DNA of 24,208 bases from Proteobacteria bacterium UBA964 (GTDB lineage: Bacteria; Pseudomonadota; Gammaproteobacteria; Steroidobacterales; Steroidobacteraceae). The notes under the pieces were generated by a model, which saw only the letters and a list, made by a program, of their open reading frames with translations, had not been told where the DNA came from and searched no databases. Position numbers and translations under genes: made by a program. The stretch is taken from the NCBI GenBank assembly GCA_002292945.1, contig DBCG01000057.1, forward strand, positions 11,354 to 35,561. The letters run 5' to 3'. How positions within the stretch are numbered: the stretch's first letter is position 1; every line of letters begins with the position of its first letter. Below are positions 23,424 to 24,208 of this stretch, in pieces.

Positions 23424-23587
23424 GGTGTACTCCTCGAAGCCCCATCGGGGCGGAATTCATGGGCGGGGATCGTTCCCCGATGCGCAGCGATCCAGCCGAG
23501 CGCGACAGAGACGATCACCAGCGCAGCCAACACCGCCACCAGCAGCGCACGACGCAACGCCACCGATCGACGCTCACGCGCACTCAT
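23420..23587 (-). CDS. 55-residue single-pass membrane protein, unrecognised
   Basis: A short frame of 55 codons starts at the ATG at 23587 and ends at the TGA at 23420. The product opens with MSARERRSVALRRALL, a strongly basic stretch, followed by one transmembrane helix (about 15-33, VAVLAALVIVSVALGWI) and a short polar tail with HRG, HEFRPDG and a final STP. The basic N terminus predicts inside, and the tail in the periplasm. It overlaps the LEA-type gene at its start (ATGA 23584-23587) and the MAPEG gene at its end (ATGA 23420-23423); this double coupling is the main reason to accept it as real. I know no family for it. The function is unknown; it could be a helper of either neighbour. 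Confidence 0.7.
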   Translation of the reverse strand: MSARERRSVALRRALLVAVLAALVIVSVALGWIAAHRGTIPAHEFRPDGASRSTP

Positions 23588-24072
23588 CGCAACCGCACCG
23601 AGCCCTTCTCGTCGAACGGGATGGTGCGTACCAGACCTTCGGCGAGTTTCACCTCTCCGCGCAGGCGATACGACAAAGAATCGGGCAAGCCATCGCTGCG
23701 CGCCCGCTCGAGCAGACGCATCACGGTCCCGGCAAGGTTCGCGGTGACGAGCATGTCGAACTCGGCCTCACCCGACGCCGGCACCGTGAAGGACGATCCC
23801 GACAGACCTCGACCGAGTTCTTCGCCGCCGATCTGGAGGGTGTAGGAGACACCGCGGACGGCGATCGACCGATCGTTCGGGTTTTGGACCCGCATGCGGG
23901 CCTTGAACCGCTGCTCGAACAGGTCGCCGCGGACGATCTCCACGCCGACCACCGAGAGCTGCGGCGGCTCGAGGCGGGGCGTGACCGCGCAACCTGCCGA
24001 CAACAGCAGCGTGGCGGCGAGCGCACAGGCTGCGAGGACCTTCCCGGGACGCATGAAGTTCGAAACGGTCAT
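23584..24072 (-). CDS. LEA14-type (WHy domain) lipoprotein
   Basis: A 162-residue lipoprotein with lipobox LLSAGC (Cys28), placing it in the envelope, probably at the outer membrane. The rest is a Late Embryogenesis Abundant type 2 / WHy-like beta-sandwich at about 35-155: LSVVGVEIVRGDLFEQRFKA at 39-58, the marker NPND at 64-67 in MRVQNPNDRSIAVRGVSYTL, then FTVPASGEAEFDM. Relatives are common in proteobacteria and are linked to stress or desiccation only by homology to plant proteins. The start is the ATG at 24072; an ATG six codons later is an alternative and neither has a strong ribosome site. It is the first gene of the minus-strand cluster, and its stop overlaps the next ATG. Confidence 0.88.
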   Translation of the reverse strand: MTVSNFMRPGKVLAACALAATLLLSAGCAVTPRLEPPQLSVVGVEIVRGDLFEQRFKARMRVQNPNDRSIAVRGVSYTLQIGGEELGRGLSGSSFTVPASGEAEFDMLVTANLAGTVMRLLERARSDGLPDSLSYRLRGEVKLAEGLVRTIPFDEKGSVRLR

Positions 24073-24145
24073 TGCAACCCGATTCTAACCAAACCAAGGC
24101 GCTAGATAGCCGGACGTCGCCGATAACATGCGTTTAATCTACTGT

Positions 24146-24174
24146 ATTGAATAGCATATGCTAGTGATCGTCAA
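24146..24174 (-). promoter_or_regulatory. candidate promoter for the LEA-ttcA-ATP-grasp cluster
   Basis: Read on the minus strand, TTGACG (24174-24169) is followed 17 bases later by TTCAAT (24151-24146), giving a fair -35/-10 pair about 70 bases before the first start codon in an AT-rich pocket. No other good pair is visible. Confidence 0.4.
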
Positions 24175-24183
24175 ACACTAGCA
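24152..24183. repeat. palindrome and inverted repeat overlapping the candidate promoter
   Basis: TAGCATATGCTA at 24152-24163 is a perfect 12-base palindrome lying in the promoter spacer. TGCTAGTG at 24159-24166 also pairs with CACTAGCA at 24176-24183 across a nine-base loop that contains the -35 element. The two structures share bases and could not form together. They are candidates for an operator site. The remaining bases to the window end are AT-rich with no gene seen. Confidence 0.45.
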
Positions 24184-24208
24184 GTCATACGAAGCCTCTT
24201 TTGGAAAC

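Overview
The window is about 24.2 kb of uniformly GC-rich DNA (roughly two thirds G+C by eye), densely coding, with no gene-free stretch over 300 bases and no recognisable rRNA, tRNA, CRISPR array, transposase or phage gene. The gene set (PlsB acyltransferase, GreB, TtcA, SpeA-type arginine decarboxylase, YigB-like phosphatase) points to the chromosome of a high-GC gammaproteobacterium. A Nevskiales/Steroidobacter/Xanthomonadales-like lineage is a guess from the style of the genes (DUF1838-like protein, S9 peptidase, homospermidine synthase), not a demonstrated assignment.

Region 1 (34-6964, minus strand) is a tightly packed seven-gene envelope cluster, read from 6964 down to 34: LemA lipoprotein, secreted TPM-domain protein with a glycine-rich tail, a second TPM protein with no signal peptide, a LysM plus L,D-transpeptidase lipoprotein, rhomboid protease, alpha/beta hydrolase and PlsB. 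Gaps run from a 4-base overlap to 18 bases, so one transcript is likely. greB lies divergently at 7147-7641.

Region 2 (7663-12623) looks like a polyamine locus. It holds homospermidine synthase and a glutathione S-transferase-like gene on the minus strand, and a divergent gene encoding one 926-residue polypeptide: a complete 3-mercaptopyruvate sulfurtransferase (two rhodanese domains) fused in frame to a complete biosynthetic arginine decarboxylase. Agmatine from the decarboxylase would have to be turned into putrescine by enzymes outside the window before homospermidine synthase could use it.

Region 3 (12716-19196) is a run of ordinary genes: a secreted DUF1838-like protein followed by a good intrinsic terminator, a small RRM RNA-binding protein, a Nudix hydrolase translationally coupled to an NADPH:quinone-reductase-like enzyme, a seven-helix membrane protein whose 3' end overlaps a convergent YigB-like HAD phosphatase, and a secreted S9 prolyl-oligopeptidase-family peptidase.

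Region 4 (19219-24072, minus strand) is a second compact cluster, read from 24072 down to 19219: LEA14-type lipoprotein, an unannotated 55-residue membrane protein, MAPEG protein, TtcA, an ADP-ribosylglycohydrolase-fold protein whose metal and catalytic motifs are degenerate, a gluzincin-type HEAGH metallopeptidase, and a D-Ala-D-Ala-ligase-like ATP-grasp enzyme overlapping the peptidase gene by ATGA. The last three genes are the best candidate for a little-described system. The AT-rich 136 bases at the right end carry a plausible promoter with palindromes.
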